A stretch of 64,000 nt of DNA from Anthracocystis setariae (lineage: Eukaryota > Basidiomycota > Ustilaginomycetes > Ustilaginales > Ustilaginaceae): assembly GCA_928724745.1 (NCBI GenBank), contig CAKMXJ010000020.1:62001-126000 (forward strand), given 5' to 3'. Below the pieces are notes generated by a model. It was not told where the DNA came from. It saw nothing but the letters and a program-made list of their open reading frames with translations, and did not search any database. Shown piece after piece: positions 41,824 through 51,781 of the stretch (the first letter of the stretch is position 1; each line of letters starts with the position of its first letter). Position numbers and translations under genes: made by a program.

Positions 41824-42654
41824 TCAAAGCATTCGGCGCTTCCTTGGCCTGACACCACCGACCTTGACCGGCGTCTTATCGGTCATCTTACTAATCAGAC
41901 CCTTTACCGTCTGACCCTCTCCAGCCAACAAGGCTCGGAAAACCGCCTCCCTGCCCTGCCCAAACCCATTCCAAAACACCTCGAGATGCGCAATCCTCCA
42001 GGCATCCTTGAACTCGTTGATCTTGCCGAACATGGAAAACGCCGCACGGTAACCAGCTTCGTAACCGGCACGTGCCGCCTTCTTGAACCCGACCGAACCA
42101 CCGGAAGCGGAGGCGATCGGGTCGCCCGAGGGCGTGGTGAGCGTGAGGATGGTGTTGTTCCTCGAGCTGTTGACGATCAGACGATGTGGCTGCGTGGATT
42201 GCAAGTGGTACGACGAGTATCTGGATACCGAAGCACCACGAATTTGAGCGCCATTGTGTTCCCTGAAACCGGTGGCATTTTTCGAATCGATGGCGTCTTC
42301 GGCACCGGGCATGGGCGAGACCGCAGAGTTAGAGTCGACTGCAGAGACCGAGTCGAGAATGTCGTCTAGGTTGGTAGGCGCGGGTTGTCTCGTTCCCGAG
42401 GTTGTAGCCGAGGCTTCAGCGTCGGCAGCTGAGGGGAGGTCGCGGTTGAGTGCATCGGAAACGTCACTGCTTCCTGCGGGCGATGGGTCGGTGGTGGGTT
42501 GACCGGAAGAGGGAGATTCGAGCTGCGATGTGGAAGACGATTTGTCCGACTCGCTGTTCAGTCGAAAGGATGTGGAAGCCAACGTGCGGGATGAGGAGGG
42601 CAGAGACAAGACCCTCGTAGCCGGTCGCAGTTGGTTTGCCAGATTGCGAAGCAT
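41824..42654 (-). CDS. MRPS18: mitochondrial small-subunit ribosomal protein uS11
   Basis: A 276-residue mitochondrial ribosomal protein. The start is the ATG of MLRNLANQLRPATRVLSLPSSSRTLAST, an Arg/Ser-rich presequence. The frame is open for 70 codons upstream, but that part is Ser/His repeat sequence. Residues about 30-135 are a poorly conserved acidic/Ser linker. The uS11 domain (about 140-276) shows HRLIVNSSRNNTILTLTTPSGDPIASASGGSVGFKKAARAGYEAGYRAAF and the C-terminal signature TPVKVGGVRPRKRRML, matching the TPIPHNGCRPKKRRRV end of S11 proteins. It should sit in the mitoribosome platform near the mRNA exit. Confidence 0.9.
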   Translation of the reverse strand: MLRNLANQLRPATRVLSLPSSSRTLASTSFRLNSESDKSSSTSQLESPSSGQPTTDPSPAGSSDVSDALNRDLPSAADAEASATTSGTRQPAPTNLDDILDSVSAVDSNSAVSPMPGAEDAIDSKNATGFREHNGAQIRGASVSRYSSYHLQSTQPHRLIVNSSRNNTILTLTTPSGDPIASASGGSVGFKKAARAGYEAGYRAAFSMFGKINEFKDAWRIAHLEVFWNGFGQGREAVFRALLAGEGQTVKGLISKMTDKTPVKVGGVRPRKRRML

Positions 42655-43088
42655 GACGCTAAGTGTGAAAGTGTGGGGATATGTCCTCGATATAGGTTGT
42701 GTCGAAATGTCAGGTAGGGCTTGAAAATGTGTGTATGTGCGCTTGATGCAGCAGGACGACGACGGTGATGATGATGATGATGATGATGGAAGAGACGGTT
42801 CTCTAAAAGCGATACTTTTTGGCGACACTTTGACTTTTTGGCATTTCTTCTCGGAATCATTCAACGATGCGGAATCGTTTCTATAGAAGGCTTTGTCATC
42901 ATTGTATAATCATAAAACAGAAAAAACGCAGGCTCACGTGATGACTTTTACGAATTTCGCAAGATACTCTTACTCTCTGGACCCTCCAAATCAGGCAAGT
43001 CGAGACAGAGAGAGAGAAAGAGAGAGTTGAATTCGTCATTTTGACTCTTCGGCTGCAGCTGTCAAACAATGAAATGCATATCACCAAC

Positions 43089-43131
<43 letters not shown>

Positions 43132-43758
43132 GGCTCGGGGGCTTGGCTTGGCTTGGCTGACGCTCGAGCCCCTAATCCTGAACCTCATCTAGGGTTTTGG
43201 CTCAGGCTCGGCGTCCATCACCAGAGTCCAACTCTACGATGCTCAAGCTGGTTGGAACTAGGAAATACGGTTTCAGAGTAGAGCAACCGATGGAAAAGAT
43301 CGAAACCGCTTTCATGACGTTGGGAAAGGGCGGGGGACAAAAAATAAAAGGATAACATCTACACGGCGTTTAAAGCTGGCTGCCTCGCTCCGCGTGTCGT
43401 TACCTGTAACTGTAACTCTGTAACTCAAGTCAGGGGTGTTCCTCCAACTCCGCTCTTGCAACTTTGCTGGCCGACCCGTACAGCAGCTAATCGTCGCACT
43501 TACAGAGCCCCACTCTGTGTGCAGTGAGTGCACTGGAAATGTATAACAACCCACTCTGCGCCCAGCCAGCAGCACGTCCGCATAAGCCGCTTCTGCTTCC
43601 GGTTCGTCGTCCCGCGTAGAATCTTGCCATACACGGTTGAGGCCCATACTCTTGGTTCCCTATCCACCTAGCTTCCCTTCCTGTCCTGTACTCCCACCAT
43701 CACCTTCTACTCCGAGGCTTGGACTTGACATCACCATTGACTAGAGCTAGCTCCCAAC
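42655..43758. promoter_or_regulatory. divergent intergenic region, uS11m and GH17 glucanase
   Basis: About 1.1 kb between divergent starts. It contains a GAT/ATG trinucleotide run near 42765-42790, GA-rich sequence near 43000-43025 and a run of 36 A at 43093-43128 directly followed by G-rich sequence. No gene was recognised. Confidence 0.5.
43093..43128. repeat. poly-A tract of 36
   Basis: Uninterrupted A run in the uS11m/GH17 intergenic region. No retroelement body was recognised. Confidence 0.95.
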
Positions 43759-45393
43759 ATGGCGTCGCCATACAGATCGTCGTACGATGGCAGACACAGC
43801 TACTACGCCGCTGCTGCCCCCTCCTCCTCCAATCACCATTCTGCAGACTACCAGGTAGATGTCGATACCGTCGACTACTATGACCGCACCGGCGTTCCTG
43901 CACCACACCACCTCGCTACTGGCCATTCTTTATCGCCGTATCCAGCTTCCCCGCGTCGTGCTGAACCCGAGATGCAACAACTTCACTCTGCCCCTTCGGG
44001 CTACCTCCACCAATCGCCCTACCTCCCCTCGCTGCCATCGGAGCCCGAAGCTCTTCGTGGCAACGCTTACATGCCCACGTTCGAGAGTCATGACTCGCTG
44101 TACCGCAAACCTGGATCGTACGACGAAATGGAGGAGGAATCGCTCTACTCTCGTCGCAACTCGGATGCGTGGGCACTGTATGATGCTCCCGGTCGACCGT
44201 CGCTCTCTCAAGCGCGTGATCGCTACATCTCGCGCAAACAAGCCGCCGTTGCCGCTTCGAACAGCGCCTACGACTTCACCCCTGCCAAACCCTCGCGCTT
44301 CTCGCCCAAGCAGAAGAAATGGATGATCATCGGCGGATCCATCACCACCTCGCTAGTCCTGGCTATCATCATCTTCTTCGCCACACGTCACAACACCAAT
44401 GCCAGCCCGGGGAGCACTTCCGGTAGTGGAGCTCCGGCCACAGCCGGTGTGGTCAAATCGGATCCTAACGATCCAAGCAAGTTCACCAAGGATCCCAGGC
44501 TGCACCATTCCATGTATGGGCTGTGCTATACGCCGTTCAATGCGCAGTATCCGTGGTGCGGCGCAACCCAGGCGAATGTTACCGAGGATATCCAGATCAT
44601 GTCGCAGCTCACTTCGCGTCTGCGTCTGTACGGTGCCGATTGCAACACGTCTCAGCTCGTCCTCCAGGCTATCAAGGAGACCAAGGTCGACATGCAGGTG
44701 TTCCTGGCCGTGTGGGTGGATAACAACGCCACTACGTTCCAACGTCAGGTGGATGAAGTCGTCGATGCGGTCAAGAAGTTCGGCACGGATCACATTGCCG
44801 GTATCACCGTGGGGAATGAGTATCTGCTCAATGGAGGTTCGGTAACTGACTTGCTGGCTAGGATCGCCACGGTGAACACTACGGTCAATGCGATTCCTGG
44901 GTTGGGCAAGTACATCCCCATTGGTACGGCAGATGCTGGATCGATGGTGACAACGCAACTCGCCACGGGGGCTGACTACGTCATGGCCAACGTCCATGCG
45001 TGGTTCGGTGGTCTGCCCGTTGCGCAAGCGGCCGGTTGGATTTACGAATACACCAACACCAACGCCCCTTCCACCGCACTCGTCGCTCCGAACAAACCCC
45101 AACTCTACATCGCAGAAGCAGGCTGGCCCACCAGCGCCAACGAAACACGTCTCATGACCTACCAAGGTGCCGTAGCAGGCATCCCCGAGCTCAACGAGTT
45201 TTTGAGCTCGTTTGTCTGCCAGAGCAACGCCAACTTCACCCAGAAGGCGCTGCAGCCAAGCTTTATCTTTGAAGCGTTCGACGAGCCTTGGAAGGATCCG
45301 CTGTATGGAGGCGTCGAAGCGCATTGGGGTCTGTTCGGTGCCGATAAAAGGTTGAAGGATGGCGTGGTGATTCCGGATTGCGCCGCCCCTTGA
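43759..45393 (+). CDS. membrane-anchored GH17 glucan endo-1,3-beta-glucosidase
   Basis: A 544-residue type II membrane glucanase that should cut or remodel beta-1,3-glucan of the cell wall. A cytosolic Tyr/Ser/Pro-rich tail of about 185 residues is followed by a single membrane helix (WMIIGGSITTSLVLAIIIFF, about 187-206) with a basic flank (KQKK). The extracellular part begins with a Ser/Gly/Thr linker and then the GH17 barrel: MYGLCYTPFNAQYPWCGATQANV, SRLRLYGADCN, VGNEYLLNGG with acid/base Glu354, and IAEAGWPTSAN with nucleophile Glu453, then FEAFDEPWKD and EAHWGLF near the end. All key residues are present. No GPI signal is seen; the N-terminal anchor replaces the signal peptide. Confidence 0.92.
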   Translation: MASPYRSSYDGRHSYYAAAAPSSSNHHSADYQVDVDTVDYYDRTGVPAPHHLATGHSLSPYPASPRRAEPEMQQLHSAPSGYLHQSPYLPSLPSEPEALRGNAYMPTFESHDSLYRKPGSYDEMEEESLYSRRNSDAWALYDAPGRPSLSQARDRYISRKQAAVAASNSAYDFTPAKPSRFSPKQKKWMIIGGSITTSLVLAIIIFFATRHNTNASPGSTSGSGAPATAGVVKSDPNDPSKFTKDPRLHHSMYGLCYTPFNAQYPWCGATQANVTEDIQIMSQLTSRLRLYGADCNTSQLVLQAIKETKVDMQVFLAVWVDNNATTFQRQVDEVVDAVKKFGTDHIAGITVGNEYLLNGGSVTDLLARIATVNTTVNAIPGLGKYIPIGTADAGSMVTTQLATGADYVMANVHAWFGGLPVAQAAGWIYEYTNTNAPSTALVAPNKPQLYIAEAGWPTSANETRLMTYQGAVAGIPELNEFLSSFVCQSNANFTQKALQPSFIFEAFDEPWKDPLYGGVEAHWGLFGADKRLKDGVVIPDCAAP

Positions 45394-45626
45394 GACACTG
45401 TCGATGGAATTCATTGTTACCTTGCTGTTGATATCGGTAGATCCGATCACGATCCTGGCTTGTTATTCATGCTCACACGGACTCTCCGAATGCAACTGAC
45501 TCACTTATTAATACAATACTCCAACCTTTTCACGCTTGTCGACCCAAAACGCTGTGTATCTTAACTCAACCATTCTTGCTTTGACCCAAACCCCAAAAAG
45601 ATGACAAATGCAACGGCAGCATGACG

Positions 45627-48605
45627 CTACATTGTACTGCCCATCCCGGTCTTCCTCCTCGCGCGATCCCTCGGCTGTCTGAAAATCGCTTCATTCACCC
45701 TCCCCTCCTTGTCCTTCCCCCCCTTCTTCTTGCCACCCTCCTTCGTCTTGGCGCCTCCATCGAGCTTGGCACTGACGGGCATTTCGAACGCATTCGGCGC
45801 CGAAGCGAAATCGAACTCACCATCAAACTTGTCCCTCCTCCTCTTCGGCGGCGTCGGTCCCGCATCCCCACCACCACCATCATTCAAAGCGGCAGCTTCC
45901 GCCTTGCGCTTCTTCTTCAACTCCTTCTTACTCCCCTCCTTAGCCGACGAACCCCCCGCACCCGCCTTAGTAGCCTTCTTCGACTTCGGCTTAGACGAGA
46001 TCACGATATAGTCTTCCTTCTCGCTCTCGCTCTCCTCCACCTCCTCCTCCTGCTCCTGCTCCTTCACAGCGCCAAAAGTGGAAGTGGGGAGAGTAACGTG
46101 CTGCGGTTCGGGTTGAGCGCGTGCGAGATTCAAGTCCTCGTCGACGCTGGCGAACGACCAAGAAGAAGGGATGGCCGAGGAGAGCAGATTGCCCACTTCG
46201 CCCAGGAATTGCGCTTTCACCGAGTCCACCTTGTCGGACGCCACCGAAGACGCGTTGCGGGTCGAGGTTCCGAGCAGCTTCGAAGATGTCGAGAACAGCG
46301 ACTTGCTCGGAGCTACCGGAGTGGCGGTGGTGTTGGAACGACCAAACAAGCTCGAGGCCAAGGATCGAACTGCACCGCCGAGGCTCGAACGAGGAGCAGC
46401 AGCAGCCACGGGAGCGGAAGCATCGTCCCAGACCGAAACGTCGACGCGAGGCTCACTGGCAGCCACGGCGCTGATCGCAGAAATGGCCAGAGTAGACGCT
46501 GACTTGAGCGTGTCTTGGTGCGTCACCTTAAGTTCGACAGGTCGCTCAACCGCTTCGCCAACATCCATCTCCTGGTCGCCGCCGTCCGCATCCTTAAGCA
46601 AACCCTCGACCAACTTGCCCTTCTTCTCCTCCTGCTTCCTCTCGCGCTCCATTTCCCACGCCTCGATCTCCTCCTCGATAAGCTTTGCAATCTCGCCCAC
46701 CCTCTTCTTCAACTGCGCCGCATTCGGCGGAATGCATGCCAACACCGCCTCACCCTTCACTGGCGCCCTCGCAGCCAGCATCATAAGATGACTAGCTCCC
46801 AACACATACCTCGGCGACTCGTCCAACTCCCTCGCCACTTGATCCCTCCATCTATGCAACACCCGCACCAACCTCTCCTCCCTCTTCATCTCGCCCACCT
46901 CGCGTCGCTCCTCGGTGCCCACCGCAGCCTCACCCCCCCACTTCCTCCACACACTCCTCCACCCCTCCCGCGTCTCTCCCTCGCTATCCCACTCCTCCTT
47001 GGCATACGTCGCCATCGCCACCTGCTTGCTCCTCTCAAACACCTCGCGGATCCCCTGCACGCCTCCCGCCTCCATCAACTCGTGGCGCAGATTGTCGTAG
47101 ATATACAGCAGCGTGTGAGTATCGCTCCTGGCGTAGTAGAGCATCTCTTTGGGCAGCGGTCGGATCCGCCAGTCCGCCAACTGGTACCTCTTGTCCGCAT
47201 CAAAGTTGCAGTACCTCGCCATCAGGTAGTTCAACCCGTGGCTGGGGAACATGAGCACGTTGGTCGCATGGTACGTGTCGAACAGATTCACCAGGTACAG
47301 CCCCAGATCGCGTTGCAGCCACAGCACATCGTGGTTGGCACCGTGCAGCACTTTCACTTTGGCCGGATTGGTTAAGGACGAGTTGAGCAGTTCGGCGTGC
47401 TCGCGCACTTCGTCGCAGAGCGTGTCGATGATATAGTCGCCCCAGCGCGTGGAAAGCTGCATGAGACAGACGATGCCTTGGTACGTGCGGTACGAGTGGT
47501 GTTCGAGGTCGATCGCGATCTCTTGGACTCGATCCTCGTCCAGATGATCGCGCAGCTGCTCGATTTGAGCTTTGGTGGAGATCCACTCGAAGGGACAGGC
47601 ATCCGTCGACAGCCAAGGGTCTTTCTCGTTGAGGGGTGGTGGCGGCGTGTCCTTCTGCTTGGCGTCCGGTTTGGTCAGTGCATGGGCGGGGGCATCGGAA
47701 TGCACGATCTCGTGGTAGTAAGGATTGTCCAGTGGATCGCCTTCCGCACAGTACATGCCTCTGCGCGGTCCACGCGGTAAGGGCCTTCCGTCCGCCCCGA
47801 TTCTGGGTGGATTCGCATGGCCCAACGGCACCATGGCATTCGGCTTGCCATACTTGAGCCTCGGCTGCCACAGCGTATCCGATGAGTTATCCGCCTTGGT
47901 CGTAAAGTTCTTCTGCGGTGGCGAAATGGGAGCATTCAACACCCAACTCGGCAAAGGACCCGTCTTGGGCAACGCTTTCCCGTTCTGCACCGCGGTCATG
48001 GCTTGCAGTCTTCCTTTCCCTTCCACTTCGCCAGACTCCTCCGTACCCGCACTTGCGGCAAGATTGCGAGGCACCAACTTGCCAGTGTATTCATCTAGAC
48101 ACGTGTCGGCACTCTCCAGCAAGTGGTCCACGAGTTCGCCCAGGTTGGACGCAAACGAAGCATTGGTGGTGACGGCGGCGTAATCCAGCTCGACTTGGAC
48201 CTTGCTCTTGTCCTTCTTTCCAGCTGCGGAGCTAGCCGGCTTGGCAAGTGGGATCTGGGGTGCTTTGGGATCCGAGGCTATCCAGCTAGCCAGCTGCGAG
48301 ATGGACTCGAGCAGTCGATCCGATTCGGCGTCGAGCTTCTTGGCGAGCTTACGGTCCATGCTACGGTGGAAGGCGAGGTCGCCGTGGCTTGGGATGGCGG
48401 CTGCATTGCGGGTGAGTGACTGGAGTGCTGATTGGAGGCGAGCAAGGTATGCTGAGAGATGCGTCTTTGGGTCGGGAAGAGAGGTGGGCTCCGGGGTTGA
48501 GGATGAAGATGAGGACAGAGTGGAGGACGAAGTGGGTTGAGCTGCTCTCGTCTTGGAGCTGGACGGCTTCGCTGAAGATGCGGCGGAGCTCTTGCTTCCA
48601 GCCAT
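45627..48605 (-). CDS. RRP6: nuclear exosome 3'-5' exonuclease Rrp6
   Basis: A 992-residue DEDD-Y exonuclease of the nuclear exosome, processing rRNA/snoRNA precursors and degrading aberrant transcripts. After a Ser/Thr-rich start, residues about 45-170 look like the PMC2NT domain. The exonuclease domain shows AIDLEHHSYRTYQG (Asp/Glu about 366/368), LHGANHDVLWLQRDLG and YARSDTHTLLYIYDNLR (Tyr and Asp about 490-494). The HRDC domain follows (VLHRWRDQVARELDESPRYVLGASHLMMLA, about 580-640). The last 300 residues are charged, with basic patches (KKELKKKRKAEAAA, PPKRRRDKFDGEFDF) fit for nuclear localisation and RNA binding. The first ATG of the frame is used. It converges with the GH17 gene 233 bp away. 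Confidence 0.93.
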   Translation of the reverse strand: MAGSKSSAASSAKPSSSKTRAAQPTSSSTLSSSSSSTPEPTSLPDPKTHLSAYLARLQSALQSLTRNAAAIPSHGDLAFHRSMDRKLAKKLDAESDRLLESISQLASWIASDPKAPQIPLAKPASSAAGKKDKSKVQVELDYAAVTTNASFASNLGELVDHLLESADTCLDEYTGKLVPRNLAASAGTEESGEVEGKGRLQAMTAVQNGKALPKTGPLPSWVLNAPISPPQKNFTTKADNSSDTLWQPRLKYGKPNAMVPLGHANPPRIGADGRPLPRGPRRGMYCAEGDPLDNPYYHEIVHSDAPAHALTKPDAKQKDTPPPPLNEKDPWLSTDACPFEWISTKAQIEQLRDHLDEDRVQEIAIDLEHHSYRTYQGIVCLMQLSTRWGDYIIDTLCDEVREHAELLNSSLTNPAKVKVLHGANHDVLWLQRDLGLYLVNLFDTYHATNVLMFPSHGLNYLMARYCNFDADKRYQLADWRIRPLPKEMLYYARSDTHTLLYIYDNLRHELMEAGGVQGIREVFERSKQVAMATYAKEEWDSEGETREGWRSVWRKWGGEAAVGTEERREVGEMKREERLVRVLHRWRDQVARELDESPRYVLGASHLMMLAARAPVKGEAVLACIPPNAAQLKKRVGEIAKLIEEEIEAWEMERERKQEEKKGKLVEGLLKDADGGDQEMDVGEAVERPVELKVTHQDTLKSASTLAISAISAVAASEPRVDVSVWDDASAPVAAAAPRSSLGGAVRSLASSLFGRSNTTATPVAPSKSLFSTSSKLLGTSTRNASSVASDKVDSVKAQFLGEVGNLLSSAIPSSWSFASVDEDLNLARAQPEPQHVTLPTSTFGAVKEQEQEEEVEESESEKEDYIVISSKPKSKKATKAGAGGSSAKEGSKKELKKKRKAEAAALNDGGGGDAGPTPPKRRRDKFDGEFDFASAPNAFEMPVSAKLDGGAKTKEGGKKKGGKDKEGRVNEAIFRQPRDRARRKTGMGSTM

Positions 48606-48976
48606 GATAGTCTGCGAAATCTATATCGACGATGGGAATGCTGCTGCAAGTGCAGTGTGTGTGTGTGTGTGTGTGCAGCAGAGATGGAGGTGGTGGGAAG
48701 AAGACATAGCTCAGTCGATTGAAAGAGTGTAGGTCCAACACCAAAAATTTCCTCACACACAACCCCCATTTTTTTTTTTTTTTTTAATATGGGCAGTGGA
48801 GGCGATGGACGGTTCGGACATTATCTTTATCTGTTTCATACTACAGCCTAACACCTTTTACCGATTTCGACCTTCAATTTACGCGACTCACGCGTCCAAT
48901 GCAACCAACACCACCACCGTACACGCCGATTCGACTTTCTTTCTTTCTTTCTTCACCAGGGAGGTTTCGATACGTC
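48606..48976. promoter_or_regulatory. upstream region of RRP6
   Basis: About 370 bp up to the left end of transposon C. It contains a GT repeat (48655-48675), 17 T (48769-48785) and a TTTC tetranucleotide run (about 48938-48954). No gene seen. Confidence 0.5.
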
Positions 48977-48993
48977 GAAGAGAGGGTCTGTTC
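48977..48993 (+). repeat. left terminal inverted repeat, copy C
   Basis: Core GGGTCTGTTC; pairs with 52043-52059 with one mismatch over 17 bases. Confidence 0.7.
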
Positions 48994-49057
48994 GACGTAC
49001 TTCATGCACGTTTTCAAATGCAGCTTGTTTTGATGCTATAGCCGAGGGTCAGCTAGT

Positions 49058-49111
49058 TGACCCTATCCATCGACCGGGTCAGTATACTGACCCGGTCGAT
49101 GGATAGGGTCA
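49058..49111. repeat. perfect 54-bp palindrome upstream of transposase C
   Basis: Two 27-bp arms with no spacer, centred at 49084/49085 (centre GTATAC). Each arm contains GATAGGGTC at its outer end and GACCCGGTC/GACCGGGTC inside. GATAGGGTC also occurs at the right terminus of the element, so the palindrome repeats part of the terminal motif. It lies between the left end and the transposase start. Confidence 0.95.
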
Positions 49112-49248
49112 TTTACGGTGACTCTAACACATACTAATGAGGAATAAAGTGCTTGGTCAACTTCCCCGTCTGAGTGTTAGCGGTCGTTGTCGTCGTGAAT
49201 GAGCATACTTGAGAGTGCTACCATCATCTTCATGCACGGCCGTTTACT

Positions 49249-50430
49249 ATGCAGGCCAACGACACGATCTCTATCGCTCGCTGCCGCCGCCGCCGGCTTC
49301 GGCTCTACTTGCTTGCTCTCTCGTTGACTCGGAGCTCGCCAACGGACTTGCATGCCGAGCACTACAAGGAGATAGAAGCGTCGCTTGATGATAAGCACTT
49401 CAAGTCAATCTTCGGTTTCTCCAATGCAGTCTTTGTACACATACATACAGCACTGCAGCTGCCAAACCCCGTCCGAACGCATGCAAAGGATGTGATTGAT
49501 AGTGAGACCGCCCTCCTCATGCTCCTTGCATATCTAAGAGGTAGCCGTCTACGGTCTCTTGAGGGTCATTTTGGATGGTCTCATGGTAGGACAAGCCGTA
49601 TTGTTCACCATCTCAGCGACCATATCTACCACAGATGGGGACACCTGCTTGACGCCACCAGCGAGCGGCATCATCTTCTCGATCCTCGGCGTTTGGATGA
49701 TCTCGCAGCGGCAATCGAACGGCGTACGGGGTTTCCGACCATTTGGGGTTGCATTGACGGAACGGTCAGGCCAATTGCGATGCCGGAACAACACCAGGAG
49801 GAGGCTTACAACGGACATAAGAGAGTACACGCTATCAAGTTTCAGTTTATCTCAACGCCAGACGGAATGATATACTGTTCTATCCCATTTGATGGCCGTC
49901 GTCATGATGCTCACATGGTGACCGAGACTCGACTTGTAGACTGGGCCACGAGGAAGGCCAAAGGTTTGGATGGCGAGCAGCGCTTCCTGTATGGCGACCA
50001 AGCGTACGGTAACTCAAACGCCATCATCTCACCTTTCAAGGGTAACTTCATTGACTCAAAGCAGGAACGATTCAATAAGACGATGAGTAAGTACAGGGTA
50101 TCGGCGGAATGGAGCATCGGGATGATATCAATGCAGTGGCCAAGATTCCGGGACAAGCAGTACCAGCGGACGGGGTTGATGCCTGTGGGACGAGACTGGA
50201 TGGTAGCCACGCTTCTCTGGAACGCCAGGACCTGCCTCGTAGGCAACCTCATCAGCGAGGTGATGGGTATCAACGCACCGAGGATCGATCAGTACTTTGG
50301 TTCAAGACGAGTGGTTCAGATGTCAGCTTTGCAGGACCCCACACAAGATCAGACGGGCGTCAATGAGGAGGACCTTGCAGACAATGAGGAGGAGATTGAC
50401 GTGGAAGCGGCTACTGCATTGCATGTGTGA
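49249..50430 (+). CDS. PIF/Harbinger-type DDE transposase, copy C
   Basis: A 393-residue transposase starting MQANDTISIARCRRRRLRLY. Helix-turn-helix region LEGHFGWSHGRTSRIVHH. Catalytic residues Asp170 (WGCIDGTVRP), Asp250 (YGDQAY) and Glu287 (AEWSIG) keep the 80/37 spacing found in copies A and B. Shared motifs YNGHKRVHAIKFQFIS and GRRHDAHM are present, and the C-terminus is acidic (EEDLADNEEEIDVE). Diverged from A and B over most of its length but open throughout. Confidence 0.88.
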   Translation: MQANDTISIARCRRRRLRLYLLALSLTRSSPTDLHAEHYKEIEASLDDKHFKSIFGFSNAVFVHIHTALQLPNPVRTHAKDVIDSETALLMLLAYLRGSRLRSLEGHFGWSHGRTSRIVHHLSDHIYHRWGHLLDATSERHHLLDPRRLDDLAAAIERRTGFPTIWGCIDGTVRPIAMPEQHQEEAYNGHKRVHAIKFQFISTPDGMIYCSIPFDGRRHDAHMVTETRLVDWATRKAKGLDGEQRFLYGDQAYGNSNAIISPFKGNFIDSKQERFNKTMSKYRVSAEWSIGMISMQWPRFRDKQYQRTGLMPVGRDWMVATLLWNARTCLVGNLISEVMGINAPRIDQYFGSRRVVQMSALQDPTQDQTGVNEEDLADNEEEIDVEAATALHV

Positions 50431-50473
50431 GCGTAGCTAGCGTATGTACATAGAGCGTGTGAATACAACAGCA

Positions 50474-51781
50474 TCACTCGAATCCACCGTATCGTCCGTG
50501 CCGAGGTTGAGAAGGACCACGTGAGCTTGCGCGGCGATTGACATAACGAACGGCAGTTGGCGTTATGTTGGCAGAGGAGGCGGAGTCCGAGTTGTCTTGA
50601 GGTTGAGGCGTTGTTCGCTCCTCTGGGATGGGCTCAACAATCGAACGAGCGTGATGAGATGATGGTGGTGGCTGAATTGACTGGCTCGAGATGCCCTGGA
50701 CGAGGTTGCGAATGCTCTGTTCAAGAGCACTGATCGATGACTTGATGTCTTTGATATCCGTCTGCATGGAGCCAACCATCGTCGAGCCCAAGGTGAGGAA
50801 CTCGCGTTGTAGCTGGAGGGCCTCCTTCCGGTGCTTCTGCTCCTCCTCGTGCCTGAGCGCTTCCTCAGCCATGACAAGATCTAAAGCCTCAGTATTGACA
50901 TTGCGACGTCGCTTGCGAGATGGCGTACGAACATGTTCGAAGGATGTATCGCTCTCCGTCAAATCATCCACTGGGATTGGTCTTGTTGATGATTCGCCTT
51001 GAGTAACCTCCGCGTGTCTCCGTTGTGATAGCGACCTCATCGATCGAGCCGCAGGTCCGCCATTACTGAGGCCGCTCATGTTGGCCAGCGTCTGTCTATG
51101 AGCTTCGGCGTTTGCTCTGGACGTCCGAGCAAACGAGGTACCAGCCACTGTTTGGAGGAGCTCATCGATCATGCGTTCACGGTCCGTACGGCGAGGCTCG
51201 GCAATGCCAGAAGCTGACTTGTTGGTACGGTCCTCCTTCCTTCGAGCGGCCTTGACCTTCTTCCACTTCGTGTGCAGGGCATCCATGGATCTCGCCGGGG
51301 CTCCTAGCTCCATGAACTTTGCATTCATCTCATCGAGGATCAGGTCCCATGCCTCGCTCTTTTCGTTTGTGCTCTTGAAGCGGTACGGGTTGTGATGGTG
51401 TATGGCCGTTACCATCACATCAACGTCCTGTTCGCGCCAGTGAAGAGCGCCCCCAGTCTTTTCAGAAGCAGGCGTTGGCGGCACAGACGGTGACGGCGAG
51501 GAGAAAGCATGGTATTGCGAGTCTTGACTATGTACAAACGAGCCTTGTGATGATGTATGTACATGCGAGCCTTGAGAGACGTTTAGAAACGAGCTTGGAG
51601 CATTGATCGTCTGTGAATCGTTGAGCATCTGCGAAAAAGACAACGACGGCGAGCTTGCAAAGGCGTTGAAGTTGTCGAGCGGACTGTTGTCAACCTCGAG
51701 GCTGCCAATGGTGTCCAGACGCCTCTGAAGGTGATCCGGGAGATGTCTGGCGTTGTTGAAGGAGGCTGGAGGCATGCTCAT
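50474..51781 (-). CDS. Myb/SANT-like DNA-binding protein of transposon C
   Basis: A 435-residue homologue of the Myb-like proteins of copies A and B, taken from the ATG of MSMPPASFNNARHLPDH; an in-frame ATG 34 codons upstream (51883) is an alternative. The Myb/SANT-like domain (about 115-195) contains LHWREQDVDVMVTAIHHHNPYRF and LHTKWKKVKAARRKE. A basic RKRRR patch and a coiled-coil region (EEALRHEEEQKHRKEALQLQREF) follow, then a conserved tail TPTAVRYVNRRAS ending GRYGGFE. Role inferred as accessory DNA-binding protein. Confidence 0.8.
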   Translation of the reverse strand: MSMPPASFNNARHLPDHLQRRLDTIGSLEVDNSPLDNFNAFASSPSLSFSQMLNDSQTINAPSSFLNVSQGSHVHTSSQGSFVHSQDSQYHAFSSPSPSVPPTPASEKTGGALHWREQDVDVMVTAIHHHNPYRFKSTNEKSEAWDLILDEMNAKFMELGAPARSMDALHTKWKKVKAARRKEDRTNKSASGIAEPRRTDRERMIDELLQTVAGTSFARTSRANAEAHRQTLANMSGLSNGGPAARSMRSLSQRRHAEVTQGESSTRPIPVDDLTESDTSFEHVRTPSRKRRRNVNTEALDLVMAEEALRHEEEQKHRKEALQLQREFLTLGSTMVGSMQTDIKDIKSSISALEQSIRNLVQGISSQSIQPPPSSHHARSIVEPIPEERTTPQPQDNSDSASSANITPTAVRYVNRRASSRGPSQPRHGRYGGFE

